A stretch of 64,000 nt of DNA, from NCBI RefSeq assembly GCF_007829835.1, contig NZ_VIWP01000002.1, positions 620,001 to 684,000 on the forward strand, read 5' to 3'. The position numbers and the translations under genes were made by a program. Of the stretch, positions 1 through 9,262 are shown piece by piece (position 1 is the stretch's first letter; the number at the start of each line of letters is the position of its first letter). Below the pieces are notes generated by a model. That model had not been told where the DNA came from, ran no database searches, and saw only the letters and a program-made list of their open reading frames with translations. The DNA is from Neorhizobium alkalisoli (GTDB taxonomy: Bacteria > Pseudomonadota > Alphaproteobacteria > Rhizobiales > Rhizobiaceae).

Positions 1-247
1 CCGCCAGCAGTTTGGGAGAGATGGTCGCCATATCGCGCAGGAAGGGCGAGAGGGAAAAGGCGGCGGCGAGGAAATCCCGCAGCGCCGGGTAATCCGCAAG
101 AATTTTGGCGATGTCCGGCTCCGACTTGCCGATCTCCTTCAAAGCGGCTAGCGCCGCCTTGGCTTCCGTCTGGTTCAGCGGACGGATGGTTTCCGCCTCG
201 ACGGCATCGAGGCGTCGTTCGGGCTGCATTGTATCTGTACTGGTCAT
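1..247 (-). CDS. glnE: Glutamine synthetase adenylyltransferase/adenylyl-removing enzyme, N-terminal part
   Basis: Only the first 82 codons are present; the gene runs off the left edge. GlnE adenylylates and de-adenylylates glutamine synthetase in response to PII and glutamine. The visible part contains the run DFLAAAFSLSPFLRDMA, which I recognise from the start of rhizobial GlnE, preceded by an acidic helical leader. The ATG at 247 has GGGAGG six bases upstream. In related rhizobia glnE lies just beyond a response regulator/sensor kinase pair downstream of degP; here the same pair is present but a permease gene separates it from glnE. The catalytic nucleotidyltransferase domains lie outside the window, so identity rests on the N-terminus plus gene order. 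Confidence 0.8.
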   Translation of the reverse strand, partial: MTSTDTMQPERRLDAVEAETIRPLNQTEAKAALAALKEIGKSEPDIAKILADYPALRDFLAAAFSLSPFLRDMATISPKLLA

Positions 248-623
248 CGCATTCCTCCCTTCGCTGCAATCCTTCCCAAAGGGAATAGCTGCAGGCGGCG
301 GGCGCGCTCATGGACCGGTGTTCACCCCGGCTCGCATCGCCCGTCGCATCCGCACATTCGAATGTCAACGGAGCCGGGTCAAGCCGGGCAAGATGCCTGA
401 AACGGACCTGTCTTGCCGAAACCTCTTCTTCAGAGAGCGTACCGGCACAGCGGGATCCGCCATTGACGAATGCGAAGAAAGCGCGATTTAATTGGCATCC
501 CATCTATCTGGATGTCGATCCGACTCCGCCGCCCGCACACCATTCCAATCTGTCTTCATCAGGCAAGCGCTCTCGGTTGCGGGAGAGCGGCGTCGATCAA
601 TGAATTATCTATCGGGAGTGACC
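248..623. other. Intergenic region between glnE and the GntP permease
   Basis: About 375 bases between two divergent genes. It should hold the promoters of both. I see no repeat of the RIME type, no clear palindrome and no convincing small gene. Short open frames cross it on the plus strand but lack ribosome binding sites and have no recognisable product. Confidence 0.5.
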
Positions 624-2015
624 ATGAGTTCCACGGATATCCAGCTTCTCGTGACCGCCGTCGGCGGCGTCGTTTTCCTTGTCGCGCTGATCGTGTCCCG
701 CATCCGGCTGCATCCGCTGCTCGCTTTGCTGATCACTTCGATCGCCGTCGGCCTTGTGGCCGGCATGCCGGTGGACAAGCTGATCAAGTCGATCGAGGCG
801 GGCGCCGGTGGCACGCTCGGCGCAGTCGGCCTTGTCGTTGCGCTCGGCGCGATGCTCGGAAAAATCCTTGCAGATGGCGGCGTGACGGAAGGCATTTCGG
901 AAACGATCATCCGCAAGACGCCGACACGGCTTTTGCCCTGGGCCATGGCCGGTGCCGCCTTCATCATCGGCATTCCGATGTTTTTTGAAGTCGGTCTCGT
1001 CGTGCTCCTGCCGCTGATCTTCAGCGTCGCCCGCAAGCTGGATGCACAATCCAGCGTTCGCGGCTCCGCCTATGTCTATGTCGGTGTTCCGGTCATTGCG
1101 GCACTTGCCTCAATGCATGGCATGGTGCCGCCGCATCCCGGCCCGCTGACGGCGATCGCCTCGCTGAAGACGAGCATCGGCCCGACCATGCTCTACGGCT
1201 TCATTGCTGCGATCCCGGCCATCATTCTCGGCGGCCCGATCTATGGCGCCTTCATCACGCCGCGGCTTAAGGTCAAGCCGGATCAGGCGCTGATCGACCA
1301 GTTCGCATCGACCGGCTCGAAAGTGACCGATCCTTCGCATGTGCCGCCCGGCCTCGGCATTTCGCTGCTGACGGCGCTTCTGCCGGCCGTGCTGATGCTG
1401 CTCAACGCCATTGCCGAACTTGCCTTCGACAAGGGTTCTGTGATCGTCAGGATCACCGGTTTTCTCGGTGATCCGGCGATTGCCATGCTGATCGGCGTGC
1501 TGTTTGCGGCGTGGATCCTGATCTATGCACGCGGCGGCGTTTCCGAGGAATTGCGCAATTCGATGTCGGCCAGCGTCAAGCCGATCGCCAATGTGCTCTT
1601 GATCATCGCCGGCGGCGGCGCCTTCCAGCATGTGCTTACGGATGCGAAGGTCGGCGATGCGATCATGCATCTCAGCCAGCAGTTCTCGCTGTCGCCGATC
1701 CTGCTCGGCTGGTTCATCTCGATGCTTCTGTCGGTCTCGACCGGTTCCGCCACCGTCGGCATTGTCGGCGCCTCGGGGCTTCTCGCACCGCTTGCCGGCG
1801 CAGACGCGCTGAACGTGCCGCTTCTGGCGCTGTCGATCGGCTGTGGCTCGCTCTTCTTCAACTATGCTAACCATGCCGGCTTCTGGCTGGTGAAGGAGAG
1901 CTTTGGCATGTCGATGGGGGAAGCCACCGCGACGATCTCGGTCATCCAGTCGATCGTCTCAGTGGTCGGATTGATCATGGTCCTGCTGATGAATCTTCTG
2001 CCGCCGCTGGTGTAG
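624..2015 (+). CDS. GntP-family permease (gluconate/organic acid:H+ symporter)
   Basis: A 463-residue, highly hydrophobic inner-membrane protein with a dozen or so membrane segments and the glycine- and proline-rich loops of the gluconate permease family (for example the PPHPGP segment near residue 175 and the SVSTGSATVG segment near residue 375). Members import gluconate or related sugar acids with protons; the exact substrate cannot be read from sequence. The ATG at 624 is chosen because GGGAG lies five bases upstream; an ATG at 600 in the same frame has no such site. No kinase or regulator of sugar acid catabolism is adjacent. The gene converges on the sensor kinase and ends just before a RIME repeat. 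It appears to be an insertion between the kinase and glnE, which are neighbours in related genomes as I recall them. Confidence 0.85.
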   Translation: MSSTDIQLLVTAVGGVVFLVALIVSRIRLHPLLALLITSIAVGLVAGMPVDKLIKSIEAGAGGTLGAVGLVVALGAMLGKILADGGVTEGISETIIRKTPTRLLPWAMAGAAFIIGIPMFFEVGLVVLLPLIFSVARKLDAQSSVRGSAYVYVGVPVIAALASMHGMVPPHPGPLTAIASLKTSIGPTMLYGFIAAIPAIILGGPIYGAFITPRLKVKPDQALIDQFASTGSKVTDPSHVPPGLGISLLTALLPAVLMLLNAIAELAFDKGSVIVRITGFLGDPAIAMLIGVLFAAWILIYARGGVSEELRNSMSASVKPIANVLLIIAGGGAFQHVLTDAKVGDAIMHLSQQFSLSPILLGWFISMLLSVSTGSATVGIVGASGLLAPLAGADALNVPLLALSIGCGSLFFNYANHAGFWLVKESFGMSMGEATATISVIQSIVSVVGLIMVLLMNLLPPLV

Positions 2016-2029
2016 TGCAAGGCGAAATC

Positions 2030-2171
2030 GCCCCTCATCCGGCTGCGTCCTTCGGACCCTTCTCCTCGCCTGCGGGGAGAAGGGTATGCCGAAACCACTC
2101 GCTCCCCATTCCAGGCCTATTGGGGCAAGTCCCCTCTCCCCGCCTGCGGGGAGAGGGCTAGGGTGAGGGGC
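2030..2171. repeat. RIME-type palindromic intergenic element, copy 1
   Basis: Begins GCCCCTCATCCGG and ends CTAGGGTGAGGGGC, with two internal hairpins built on CTTCTC..GGGGAGAAGG and CTCTCCCC..GGGGAGAGG. The same architecture recurs at 6628, 24873, 32374, 49986 and, inverted, at 63875. It lies between two convergent genes, so its transcript could act as a bidirectional 3'-end structure. Confidence 0.85.
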
Positions 2172-2193
2172 AAGACGCTACAATGAACCCAAT

Positions 2194-3618
2194 TCAGGGT
2201 TTTGGCACCGGAAACACCATCGTCACCGTTAGCCCCGGTGACTCCACCCTCGCCTCGTCGGTGGCCGAGAGTTCCAGCGTGCCGCCATGCAGTTCCATGA
2301 CAGCCTCGACCAGTGACAGGCCAAGCCCGGTGCCCGGTTTGGAGCGGCTTTCATCCAGGCGCACAAAGCGCTTTGTCACTTCGCCACGCTTCTCGGCCGG
2401 AACGCCGGGGCCGTTGTCGCAGACCGACAGGCGGACAGCACCATCGGCCGTTTCCAGCCGCACGCCGATCTGCGGCGGGCCGCTGCCCTCGGCGGCGTAT
2501 TTGATGGCATTGTCGAGCAGGTTGAAAATCGCCTGTCCGATCAGTTCGCGATTGCCGTTGACCTTGAGATTGGCGGCGATCTCCGTCGTCAGCGTCAGGC
2601 CCGCTTCCTCCGCCGCCGGCTCATAGAGCTCGGCGCTGTCAGCGGAAATGACCGAAAGATCGACTTCCGTCATCTCGGCGGCAATCGAACCCGCCTCAAC
2701 ACGGGAAATCATCAGAAGGGCGTTGAAGGTGCGGATCAGCTGGTCGGATTCGGCAATGATGCCTTCAAGCGCTGCCCGGCGCAGGTCGTCGCTGTCTTCC
2801 GCAATCGCGTCCGCCGCCTTGTTGCGCAGCCGTGTCAGCGGCGTCTTCAGGTCATGGGCGATATTGTCGGAGACCTGGCGCAGGCCTTCGTTCAGTTTTT
2901 CGATGCGGCCGAGCATGGCGTTGAGCGAATCCGACAGGCGGTCGAACTCGTCGCCGGAGCGGCCGACGGGCAGCCGCTGCGAGAGGTCGCCGGCCATGAT
3001 CTTCTGACTTGCGGCCGACATCCGGTCGATGCGTTTGAGCGCATTGCGGCCGATGCCGAACCAGATGACCAGCGCGCCGAGACCCATGATCGCCAGCGCC
3101 ACCATCAGCGCCTGACGCACGATATAACGGAAGCGGCTCGGATCACCGAGATCGCGGCCGATCATGATCCGCATGCCATTATCGAGCTGCAGGACATTGG
3201 CCGTGGCGAGATGGAAACGCGGGGTGCCCTGTTCGGAAAAGGGCTCGTAGCGGAAGGGAATATCCGTCCAGCCTTCCTCGTTCAGAACACCCGGCTGTAC
3301 CGAGGCAACGTTACCGGCAAGGATTTCGCCGTTCGGCCCGGCGATCACGTAAAGATTGGCACCCGGCTGGCGGGCGCGCCTTTCCATGATCCGCAGGAGA
3401 AGGTTGATGCCACCCCGCTCGTATGCGCGCTGGATATCCGTCACCTCTTCCTGCACGGCCTGACGGGTCTGCTGCGCCAGAAGGCGCTCCGACATGGCGG
3501 TGACGTAAAAGACGAGAAAAGCGGCGCAGAGCGCGAAAAGCAGGATGTAGAGGGCCGACAGCCTGACGGCCGTCGAACGGAACATCAGCCGGGACCGCCG
3601 GACGGCGCGGGAAAACAA
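2194..3618 (-). CDS. Two-component sensor histidine kinase (EnvZ/PhoQ-like class)
   Basis: A 474-residue inner-membrane kinase: an N-terminal membrane segment (about residues 18-42), a periplasmic sensor region, a second membrane segment (about 170-192), a HAMP linker, a HisKA box with the phospho-acceptor in IAHDLKTPLTR (His near residue 255), then an HATPase domain with N box NLLDNAIKYA and glycine boxes DNGPGV and GTGLGLSLV. It follows the response regulator by seven bases, so the two form one operon. The start is a TTG at 3618 with GAGGGG nine bases upstream inside the regulator gene; an ATG at 3585 is an alternative with no ribosome binding site. The signal is unknown; the position beside degP suggests an envelope signal. 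Confidence 0.9.
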   Translation of the reverse strand: MFSRAVRRSRLMFRSTAVRLSALYILLFALCAAFLVFYVTAMSERLLAQQTRQAVQEEVTDIQRAYERGGINLLLRIMERRARQPGANLYVIAGPNGEILAGNVASVQPGVLNEEGWTDIPFRYEPFSEQGTPRFHLATANVLQLDNGMRIMIGRDLGDPSRFRYIVRQALMVALAIMGLGALVIWFGIGRNALKRIDRMSAASQKIMAGDLSQRLPVGRSGDEFDRLSDSLNAMLGRIEKLNEGLRQVSDNIAHDLKTPLTRLRNKAADAIAEDSDDLRRAALEGIIAESDQLIRTFNALLMISRVEAGSIAAEMTEVDLSVISADSAELYEPAAEEAGLTLTTEIAANLKVNGNRELIGQAIFNLLDNAIKYAAEGSGPPQIGVRLETADGAVRLSVCDNGPGVPAEKRGEVTKRFVRLDESRSKPGTGLGLSLVEAVMELHGGTLELSATDEARVESPGLTVTMVFPVPKP

Positions 3619-3624
3619 CGGATG

Positions 3625-4302
3625 TTACCCCTCGTCCTTGATCATGTAGCCGGCGCCGCGAATGGTCTTTAACAGCGGCTTGTCGAAATCCTTCTCGATC
3701 TTCGAGCGAAGGCGCGACACATGCACGTCGATGACATTGGTCTGAGGATCGAAATGATAATCCCAGACGTTTTCGAGCAGCATGGTGCGGGTCACGACCT
3801 GGCCGGCATTCTTCATCAGATATTCGAGCAGACGGAATTCACGCGGCTGCAGCAGGATTTCCTTGCCGGCCCGCTTCACCTCATGGGACAGACGGTCTAG
3901 TTCGAGATCGCCGACACGATAGGCCATGTCCTGCTCCGGCGTGCCCTTGCGGCGGCCCAGAACTTCGACACGCGCCAGAAGCTCGGAAAAGGCATAGGGT
4001 TTCGGCAGGTAATCATCGCCGCCGGCGCGCAGGCCGGTCACGCGGTCATCCACCTGGCCGAGGGCCGAGAGGATGAGGACGGGCGCGTTGACGCCACGCT
4101 TGCGCAACTCGCTGATGACCGAAAGGCCATCGCGGCGCGGCAGCATGCGGTCGATCACCATGACGTCATAGGCGTTTTCGGAGCCCATGAAGAGACCGCT
4201 TTCGCCGTCGCTTGCATGGTCGACAACGATGCCAGCCTCACGAAAGGCTTTCGTCATGTAGGCAGCCGCCTCGAGATCGTCTTCAATCACCAGAATCTTC
4301 AT
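3625..4302 (-). CDS. OmpR-family response regulator
   Basis: 225 residues: an N-terminal receiver domain starting MKILVIEDD with acidic pair, phospho-acceptor Asp in VMVIDRMLPRRDG (near residue 52) and switch Lys in DDYLPKPY, then a winged-helix DNA-binding domain (about 130-222) ending in the typical VSRLRSKI..IRGAGYMI. It is the partner of the kinase encoded next. The open frame continues upstream to 4395, but MKILVIEDD at 4302 is the normal first residue of this family and gives the normal length. The gene follows degP by about 165 bases on the same strand. Confidence 0.92.
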   Translation of the reverse strand: MKILVIEDDLEAAAYMTKAFREAGIVVDHASDGESGLFMGSENAYDVMVIDRMLPRRDGLSVISELRKRGVNAPVLILSALGQVDDRVTGLRAGGDDYLPKPYAFSELLARVEVLGRRKGTPEQDMAYRVGDLELDRLSHEVKRAGKEILLQPREFRLLEYLMKNAGQVVTRTMLLENVWDYHFDPQTNVIDVHVSRLRSKIEKDFDKPLLKTIRGAGYMIKDEG

Positions 4303-4467
4303 GTGGGGAACAATAGCGTCTACGGCCATTTTCGCGCCAGTAGATTCGTCTGGCGTTTTGGACGAAGCCGGGGAATTTGGGGATATCGTCTGCATGGCAT
4401 CCTCTCCTCAAAGCAGAAGGGCGCCGGCCGTTGCCGGCGGCGCCCCTTCATGAAGGCAGCTGGGAGA

Positions 4468-6036
4468 TCAGCCTTCGTTGATCGGCAGCGCGATGAAGCG
4501 GCTGGAACCGTCCGCCTCGACCTGGAACAGCGCGCGGGTGCGGCCGTCCTTGCGGGCCTGCTCGATGACCTTGCCGACTTCGCTGGCAGAGGTGACCTTG
4601 CGGTTATTAACCGAGATGATCTTCTCGCCGGTCTTCAGGCCGCGGGCAGCAGCTTCCGAATCCGGGTCGACATCGGTGACGGCGAGGCCCGAACCGTCAT
4701 CGGACGGCGAGACGGTGATGCCGAGCGAGGCGAGCGCCTTGGAGCTCGACGGAGCCGGCGTCTCGGACGGACGGCTGTTGTCATTGGAAGCCGTATCGTC
4801 GCTTGCCATGTTGCCGAGCATGACCGGAATGGTCTGCTGCTTGCCATCACGCCACAGATCGACATCGACCTTGGTGTTCGGGCCGAAGGCGGCAACGCGC
4901 TTGGCGAGGTCACGGGCATCCTTGACCGTAGCGCCGTTGACGGCGGTGATGACGTCACCTTCCTTGATACCGGCCTTCTGGCCCGGCGAGCCTTCCTGCG
5001 GGGCGACAACAAGGGCGCCCGAGGCTTCCTTCAGGCCGAGCGAGTCGGCGATATCCTTGGTGACAGGCTGGATCTGCACGCCGAGCCAGCCGCGGGCCAC
5101 CTTGCCGTCCTTCATCAGGTCGGCAATGACGTCCTTGGCGGTCGAGGCCGGAATGGCGAAGGCGATACCGACATTGCCGCCCGACGGCGAGAAGATCGCG
5201 GTGTTGATGCCGACGACCTGACCATTGAGGTCGAAGGTCGGGCCACCCGAGTTACCGCGATTCACGGCAGCGTCCACCTGGATGTAATCGTCATAGGGGC
5301 CAGAGCCAATGTCGCGGCCACGGGCCGAAACGATACCGGCGGTGACGGTGCCGCCGAGGCCGAACGGGTTGCCAACGGCGACGACCCAGTCACCGACACG
5401 GACCTTGCTGTCATCAGCAAAGGAGACATAGGTGAACTTGCGGGCCGGCGCATCGACCTTCAGAAGCGCCAGATCGGTGCGGCTGTCCTTGCCGACCAGC
5501 TTGGCATCGAGCTCGGTGCCGTCGCTGAGAACGACCGTATAGGCCTGACCGTCGGAAACGACGTGATTGTTTGTGACGATGTAGCCATCTTCGGAAATGA
5601 AGAAACCGGAACCCTGGGCGGTCGGACGCAGGTGGTGCGGACGCGGGCCATTCTTGTCGGCGCGGTCCTGATTGCGGTTCTGGCCGCCCTGACCGTTCGG
5701 GCCCATCTGGCCGCCGAATTCACGGAAGAAACGCTTCAGCGGGTGATCATCGGGAAGCTGGTCGAAACCGCGGCCACCGAAGGAGAAGGTGTTGCCACCG
5801 TCATTGTCGGCAACCTGCTGCTCGTCGGACTGAACCTTGACGGAGACAACGGCGGGGGAAACGGCCGAAACGACATCGGCAAAGCTCGGGGCCTGCGGGG
5901 CGTTGACGCTCACCGGCGCGGCATAGGAAGACATGATCTGGGCAGGAATGCCGGTCGAAAGCATGACGGCCGCAAGGCCGGCGACGGTCGAGGTTTTCAG
6001 GACCGTTTTCAGGGAGGGACGTCCAATCGTGCGCAT
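4468..6036 (-). CDS. degP: Periplasmic serine endoprotease DegP/HtrA
   Basis: 522 residues with an N-terminal signal segment (about 12-40), a glutamine- and asparagine-rich loop (about 78-135), a trypsin-like domain with catalytic triad His158 (TNNHVV), Asp188 (SRTDLALLK) and Ser263 (NRGNSGGP), and two PDZ domains (about 295-390 and 420-515). It degrades or refolds damaged proteins in the periplasm. Its place after cycHJKL and before a two-component pair matches the order known in Rhizobium and Sinorhizobium. The spacing of about 140 bases to cycL allows its own promoter; a CTATAT hexamer on the minus strand near 6108 is a possible -10. Confidence 0.95.
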   Translation of the reverse strand: MRTIGRPSLKTVLKTSTVAGLAAVMLSTGIPAQIMSSYAAPVSVNAPQAPSFADVVSAVSPAVVSVKVQSDEQQVADNDGGNTFSFGGRGFDQLPDDHPLKRFFREFGGQMGPNGQGGQNRNQDRADKNGPRPHHLRPTAQGSGFFISEDGYIVTNNHVVSDGQAYTVVLSDGTELDAKLVGKDSRTDLALLKVDAPARKFTYVSFADDSKVRVGDWVVAVGNPFGLGGTVTAGIVSARGRDIGSGPYDDYIQVDAAVNRGNSGGPTFDLNGQVVGINTAIFSPSGGNVGIAFAIPASTAKDVIADLMKDGKVARGWLGVQIQPVTKDIADSLGLKEASGALVVAPQEGSPGQKAGIKEGDVITAVNGATVKDARDLAKRVAAFGPNTKVDVDLWRDGKQQTIPVMLGNMASDDTASNDNSRPSETPAPSSSKALASLGITVSPSDDGSGLAVTDVDPDSEAAARGLKTGEKIISVNNRKVTSASEVGKVIEQARKDGRTRALFQVEADGSSRFIALPINEG

Positions 6037-6174
6037 GTGTGGCTACCTTCTTCTCTTCTGTCACTCTTGCATGCCGGACCATGCCGGCTGCGTTTGATGA
6101 CCAAGATATAGGAGCCGTCACGTTAACTGGAGGTGGCGAGCGAATGAAATGTTCGTAATGTTGGAAAAACCCGA

Positions 6175-6636
6175 CTATTTGCCGAGCAGATCGTCGATCC
6201 GTGCCTTCTCTTCGGCACTCAAGGCAGCAACTGAACGCTGGCTCGGGCGGGTGCGGATGAAAATGACGAGCGCCAGAATACCGATCAGGAGTGCTGCGAT
6301 CGGCATGACCCAGAGAATCACCGTCTTCGCACTGAAACGCGGATTGAGCAGCGCGAACTCGCCGTAACGCGACACGACATAATCCAGCACCTGGCCGTCG
6401 CTGTCGCCATCTGTCAGCCGCTCGCGCACAAGAACGCGCAGGTCGCGGGCGAGATCGGCATTCGAGTCATCGATGGACTGGTTCTGGCAGACCATGCAGC
6501 GCAGCTGCGCCGAGATTTCCCGGGCTCGATGTTCGAGAGCCGGGTCTTTCAGCATCTCGTCGGGATTGACGGCGAAGGCCGGGATGGGGACGAGGATAAA
6601 CAGGATGAGAAGAAGCCTGCTGACGAAGCCCCTCAT
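6175..6636 (-). CDS. cycL: Cytochrome c maturation protein CycL/CcmH
   Basis: 153 residues from the ATG at 6636: a signal/anchor segment (about 3-20), the redox motif [10 protein letters not shown] (CxxC near residue 45), and a C-terminal membrane anchor. CcmH keeps apocytochrome CxxCH cysteines reduced and works with CcmF and CcmI in haem ligation. The start is unusual: a RIME element occupies the stretch between cycK and this gene, and the ATG lies in the last nine bases of the element. The same frame is open through the whole repeat to an ATG at 6777 that overlaps the cycK stop, so a product with a 47-residue repeat-encoded N-terminal extension is possible. I prefer 6636 because it places a proper signal peptide at the N-terminus. 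Confidence 0.88.
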   Translation of the reverse strand: MRGFVSRLLLILFILVPIPAFAVNPDEMLKDPALEHRAREISAQLRCMVCQNQSIDDSNADLARDLRVLVRERLTDGDSDGQVLDYVVSRYGEFALLNPRFSAKTVILWVMPIAALLIGILALVIFIRTRPSQRSVAALSAEEKARIDDLLGK

Positions 6637-6754
6637 CCGGCTGCCGCCACCTTCTCCCCGCGCGCGCGGAGAAGGGAACAAGCCGCATGCTCCCAGACCC
6701 AATTGAGGCATGTCCCCTCTCCCCGCTAGCGGGGAGAGGGCTAGGGTGAGGGGC
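6628..6754. repeat. RIME-type palindromic element, copy 2, overlapping the cycL start
   Basis: Same ends and two-hairpin structure as copy 1, with arms CTTCTCCCCGCG/CGCGGAGAAGG and CTCTCCCCGCT/AGCGGGGAGAG. It lies inside the cycHJKL operon between cycK and cycL, separating two genes that are otherwise translationally coupled in relatives. Confidence 0.85.
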
Positions 6755-6773
6755 AATTTCCGGGAACGACCCA

Positions 6774-8771
6774 TCATTCCGCCGGCTCCATGACCGGCTT
6801 CGCAGCCTTGACGGCTTTAGCCTTGCGGTTCGGCGCGCCGACGCGCAGGCGGCGGTCGGAGAGCGAGACGAAGCCACCGAACATCATAACAAGCGCACCG
6901 CCCCAGATGCAGAGGATGAAAGGTTTCCACCAGATGCGTACGACCATGCCACCGCCATCGATCGGGTCACCGAGCGAGACATAAAGCTGGCTGAGGGCCA
7001 TCGTCAGAATGCCGGCCTCGGTGGTCGGCATGCGGCGGGCGGTATAAAGGCGCTTTGAGGACCAGACGTCGGAGATGACGGCGCCACCCTCACGGACCGT
7101 AAAATGGGCGCGCTGCTCGGTATAGTTCGGGCCGGCCGCATCCTTCATGCCGTCGAACGTCACCTGGTAACCGCCGGCATTGACGGTCGCGCCCTGTTTC
7201 ATGTCAACGACCGTTTCGGTGCCGAACGTGGTTGCGGCAAAGATGCCGAGAACGGTGACGCCGAGGCCGAAATGGGCGATGGCCGTGCCAAAGGCCGAGC
7301 GTGGCAGGCCGGCAAGACGGCGGAACGCCACGGAAAATTTCAGCTTGCCGAAATTGCCGCGATACCAGAGATCGGCGATCGCGCCGAACATGCCCCAGAA
7401 GCCGAGGGCAAGGCCGAAGATCGACAGGATCGGACCGCCGCCCTTCAGGTAAGCGAAGACGAAGCCGGCGGCGAGTGCGAGCGCCGCAAAGACGTAGATG
7501 CGCTGCAGCGCGCCCAAAAGATCGCCGCGCTTCCAGGCGAGCATCGGTCCGAAGGGAACGGCGATCAGGAGCGGCAGCATCAGCAGGCCGAAGGTCATGT
7601 TGAAGAAAGGCGCGCCGACCGAAATCTTTTCACCGGTCAGGGTTTCGAGAACCAGCGGATAGAGCGTGCCGGTCAGGACGGTCGCGGTCGCCACCGTCAG
7701 GATCAGGTTGTTCAGCACCAGCCCGCCTTCGCGCGAGATCGGCGCGAACAGGCCGCCTGCCTTCAGCATCGGCGCCCGCCAGGCGAACAACGAAAACGCA
7801 CCGCCGATGAAAAGCGCCAGAATGCAGAGGATGAAGATGCCGCGGGTCGGATCGGTCGCGAAGGAATGGACCGAGGTCAGCACGCCGGAACGCACGAGGA
7901 AGGTGCCGAGCAGCGACAGCGAGAAGGTCATGATGGCGAGAAGCACCGTCCAGATCTTCAGCGCCTCGCGCTTTTCCATGACGAGCGCCGAATGCAGCAG
8001 CGCCGTGCCGGCGAGCCAGGGCATGAAAGAGGCGTTTTCGACCGGATCCCAGAACCACCAGCCGCCCCAGCCGAGTTCGTAATAGGCCCAGTAAGAACCC
8101 ATGGCGATGCCGGCGGTGAGAAAGGTCCAGGCGGCAAGCGTCCAGGGACGCACCCAGCGCGCCCAGGCGGCATCGATACGGCCTTCGATCAGGGCCGCGA
8201 CGGCAAAGGAGAAACAGACGGAGAAGCCGACATAACCGAGATAGAGAAGCGGCGGATGCACGGCGAGACCCAGATCCTGCAGGACCGGGTTGAGATCCTG
8301 ACCTTCCGCGGGCGCCGGATTGAGGCGGAGGAAGGGGTTGGAGGTGAGGAGAATGAAGAACAGGAAGGCCGAGGCGATCCAAGCCTGCACGCCGAGCACG
8401 TTGGCCTTCAACGTTTCCGGCAGGTTTCGACCGAAGACGGCGACCAGCGCGGAAAACAGCGTCAGGATCAGCAGCCAGAGCATCATCGAGCCTTCGTGAT
8501 TGCCCCAGACGCCGGAATATTTGTAGATCAGCGGCATCATCGAATGGGAGTTTTCCCAGACGTTGTTGACCGAGAAATCCGAGACGACATAGGCCCAGGT
8601 CAGCGCGCCGAAGGACAGTGCCACCAGCAGGAACAGGGCGATAGAACCGGTCGTGCCGAGCGTCATCAGCGCGACATCGCCGCGGCGCGCGCCGATCATG
8701 GGCAGGATCGAGACGATCAGCGCCGTCGCCAGCGCCAGAACGAGCGCGTAATGGCCGAGTTCGACGATCAT
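6774..8771 (-). CDS. cycK: Cytochrome c haem lyase subunit CycK/CcmF
   Basis: 665 residues with about 14-15 membrane segments. The tryptophan-rich WWD signature is visible ([16 protein letters not shown] near residue 235), together with conserved periplasmic histidines. CcmF accepts haem from holo-CcmE and, with CcmH and CcmI, attaches it to apocytochrome c. The start at 8771 overlaps the cycJ stop by four bases. The stop overlaps the ATG at 6777 that probably was the ancestral cycL start. Confidence 0.96.
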   Translation of the reverse strand: MIVELGHYALVLALATALIVSILPMIGARRGDVALMTLGTTGSIALFLLVALSFGALTWAYVVSDFSVNNVWENSHSMMPLIYKYSGVWGNHEGSMMLWLLILTLFSALVAVFGRNLPETLKANVLGVQAWIASAFLFFILLTSNPFLRLNPAPAEGQDLNPVLQDLGLAVHPPLLYLGYVGFSVCFSFAVAALIEGRIDAAWARWVRPWTLAAWTFLTAGIAMGSYWAYYELGWGGWWFWDPVENASFMPWLAGTALLHSALVMEKREALKIWTVLLAIMTFSLSLLGTFLVRSGVLTSVHSFATDPTRGIFILCILALFIGGAFSLFAWRAPMLKAGGLFAPISREGGLVLNNLILTVATATVLTGTLYPLVLETLTGEKISVGAPFFNMTFGLLMLPLLIAVPFGPMLAWKRGDLLGALQRIYVFAALALAAGFVFAYLKGGGPILSIFGLALGFWGMFGAIADLWYRGNFGKLKFSVAFRRLAGLPRSAFGTAIAHFGLGVTVLGIFAATTFGTETVVDMKQGATVNAGGYQVTFDGMKDAAGPNYTEQRAHFTVREGGAVISDVWSSKRLYTARRMPTTEAGILTMALSQLYVSLGDPIDGGGMVVRIWWKPFILCIWGGALVMMFGGFVSLSDRRLRVGAPNRKAKAVKAAKPVMEPAE

Positions 8772-9262
8772 TGTTTTATCACTCCCTGCCCGTCAGCCTT
8801 ATTCGTGCCCTGGGCCATGCCCTTGCCGCTACCGTCTTCCCAGACACCGTCCTTCTTCAGGCGGTCGGCGACTTCCTTGGGCATGTATTTCTCGTCATGC
8901 TTGGCAAGCACGCTGTCGGCGACGAACTTGTGGCTGACGTCAAAGGCACCTTCGGTGACGACGCCCTGCCCTTCGCGAAACAGGTCGGGCAGGATGCCGG
9001 TATAGGTGACGGGCACATTACCGGTGCCATCGGTGACCGTGAAGCTGACCGTCGATCCCTGCCCGCGCTTGACGGAGCCTTCGGCGACGAGACCGCCGAG
9101 ACGGATGCGCGTGCCGGGCTGGACATCGGTCTTGGCGAGATCGGCCGGCATGAAGAAATAGGCGACCGATTGCGAGAAGGCGAACATGACAAGGAGCACG
9201 GCGACCATGATGAAGCTCATGCCGCCGAGAATGACCGTCAGGCGTTTCTGTTTACGGGTCAC
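8768..9262 (-). CDS. cycJ: Haem chaperone CycJ/CcmE
   Basis: 164 residues: short cytoplasmic N-terminus rich in Lys/Arg, one membrane anchor (about 9-30), and a periplasmic OB-fold. The covalent haem-binding histidine is seen in [11 protein letters not shown] near residue 124. CcmE carries haem from CcmABCD to CcmF. Four-base overlaps with both cycH and cycK show strict translational coupling. Confidence 0.96.
   Translation of the reverse strand: MTRKQKRLTVILGGMSFIMVAVLLVMFAFSQSVAYFFMPADLAKTDVQPGTRIRLGGLVAEGSVKRGQGSTVSFTVTDGTGNVPVTYTGILPDLFREGQGVVTEGAFDVSHKFVADSVLAKHDEKYMPKEVADRLKKDGVWEDGSGKGMAQGTNKADGQGVIKQ

Noticed and set aside
2030-2171. CRISPR-like regular repeats
   Set aside because: The repeats are single dispersed palindromic elements in separate places, not a tandem array with spacers; no cas gene is present.
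4216-6111. 631-codon plus-strand open frame opposite degP
   Set aside because: Reverse-strand shadow of degP, whose catalytic triad and PDZ domains leave no doubt about the coding strand.
7104-9005. 633-codon plus-strand open frame opposite cycK
   Set aside because: It is antisense to the conserved cycK and cycJ genes, very rich in Arg, Glu, Asp and Gly, as expected from the reverse strand of a GC-rich gene, and has no recognisable motif or ribosome binding site.
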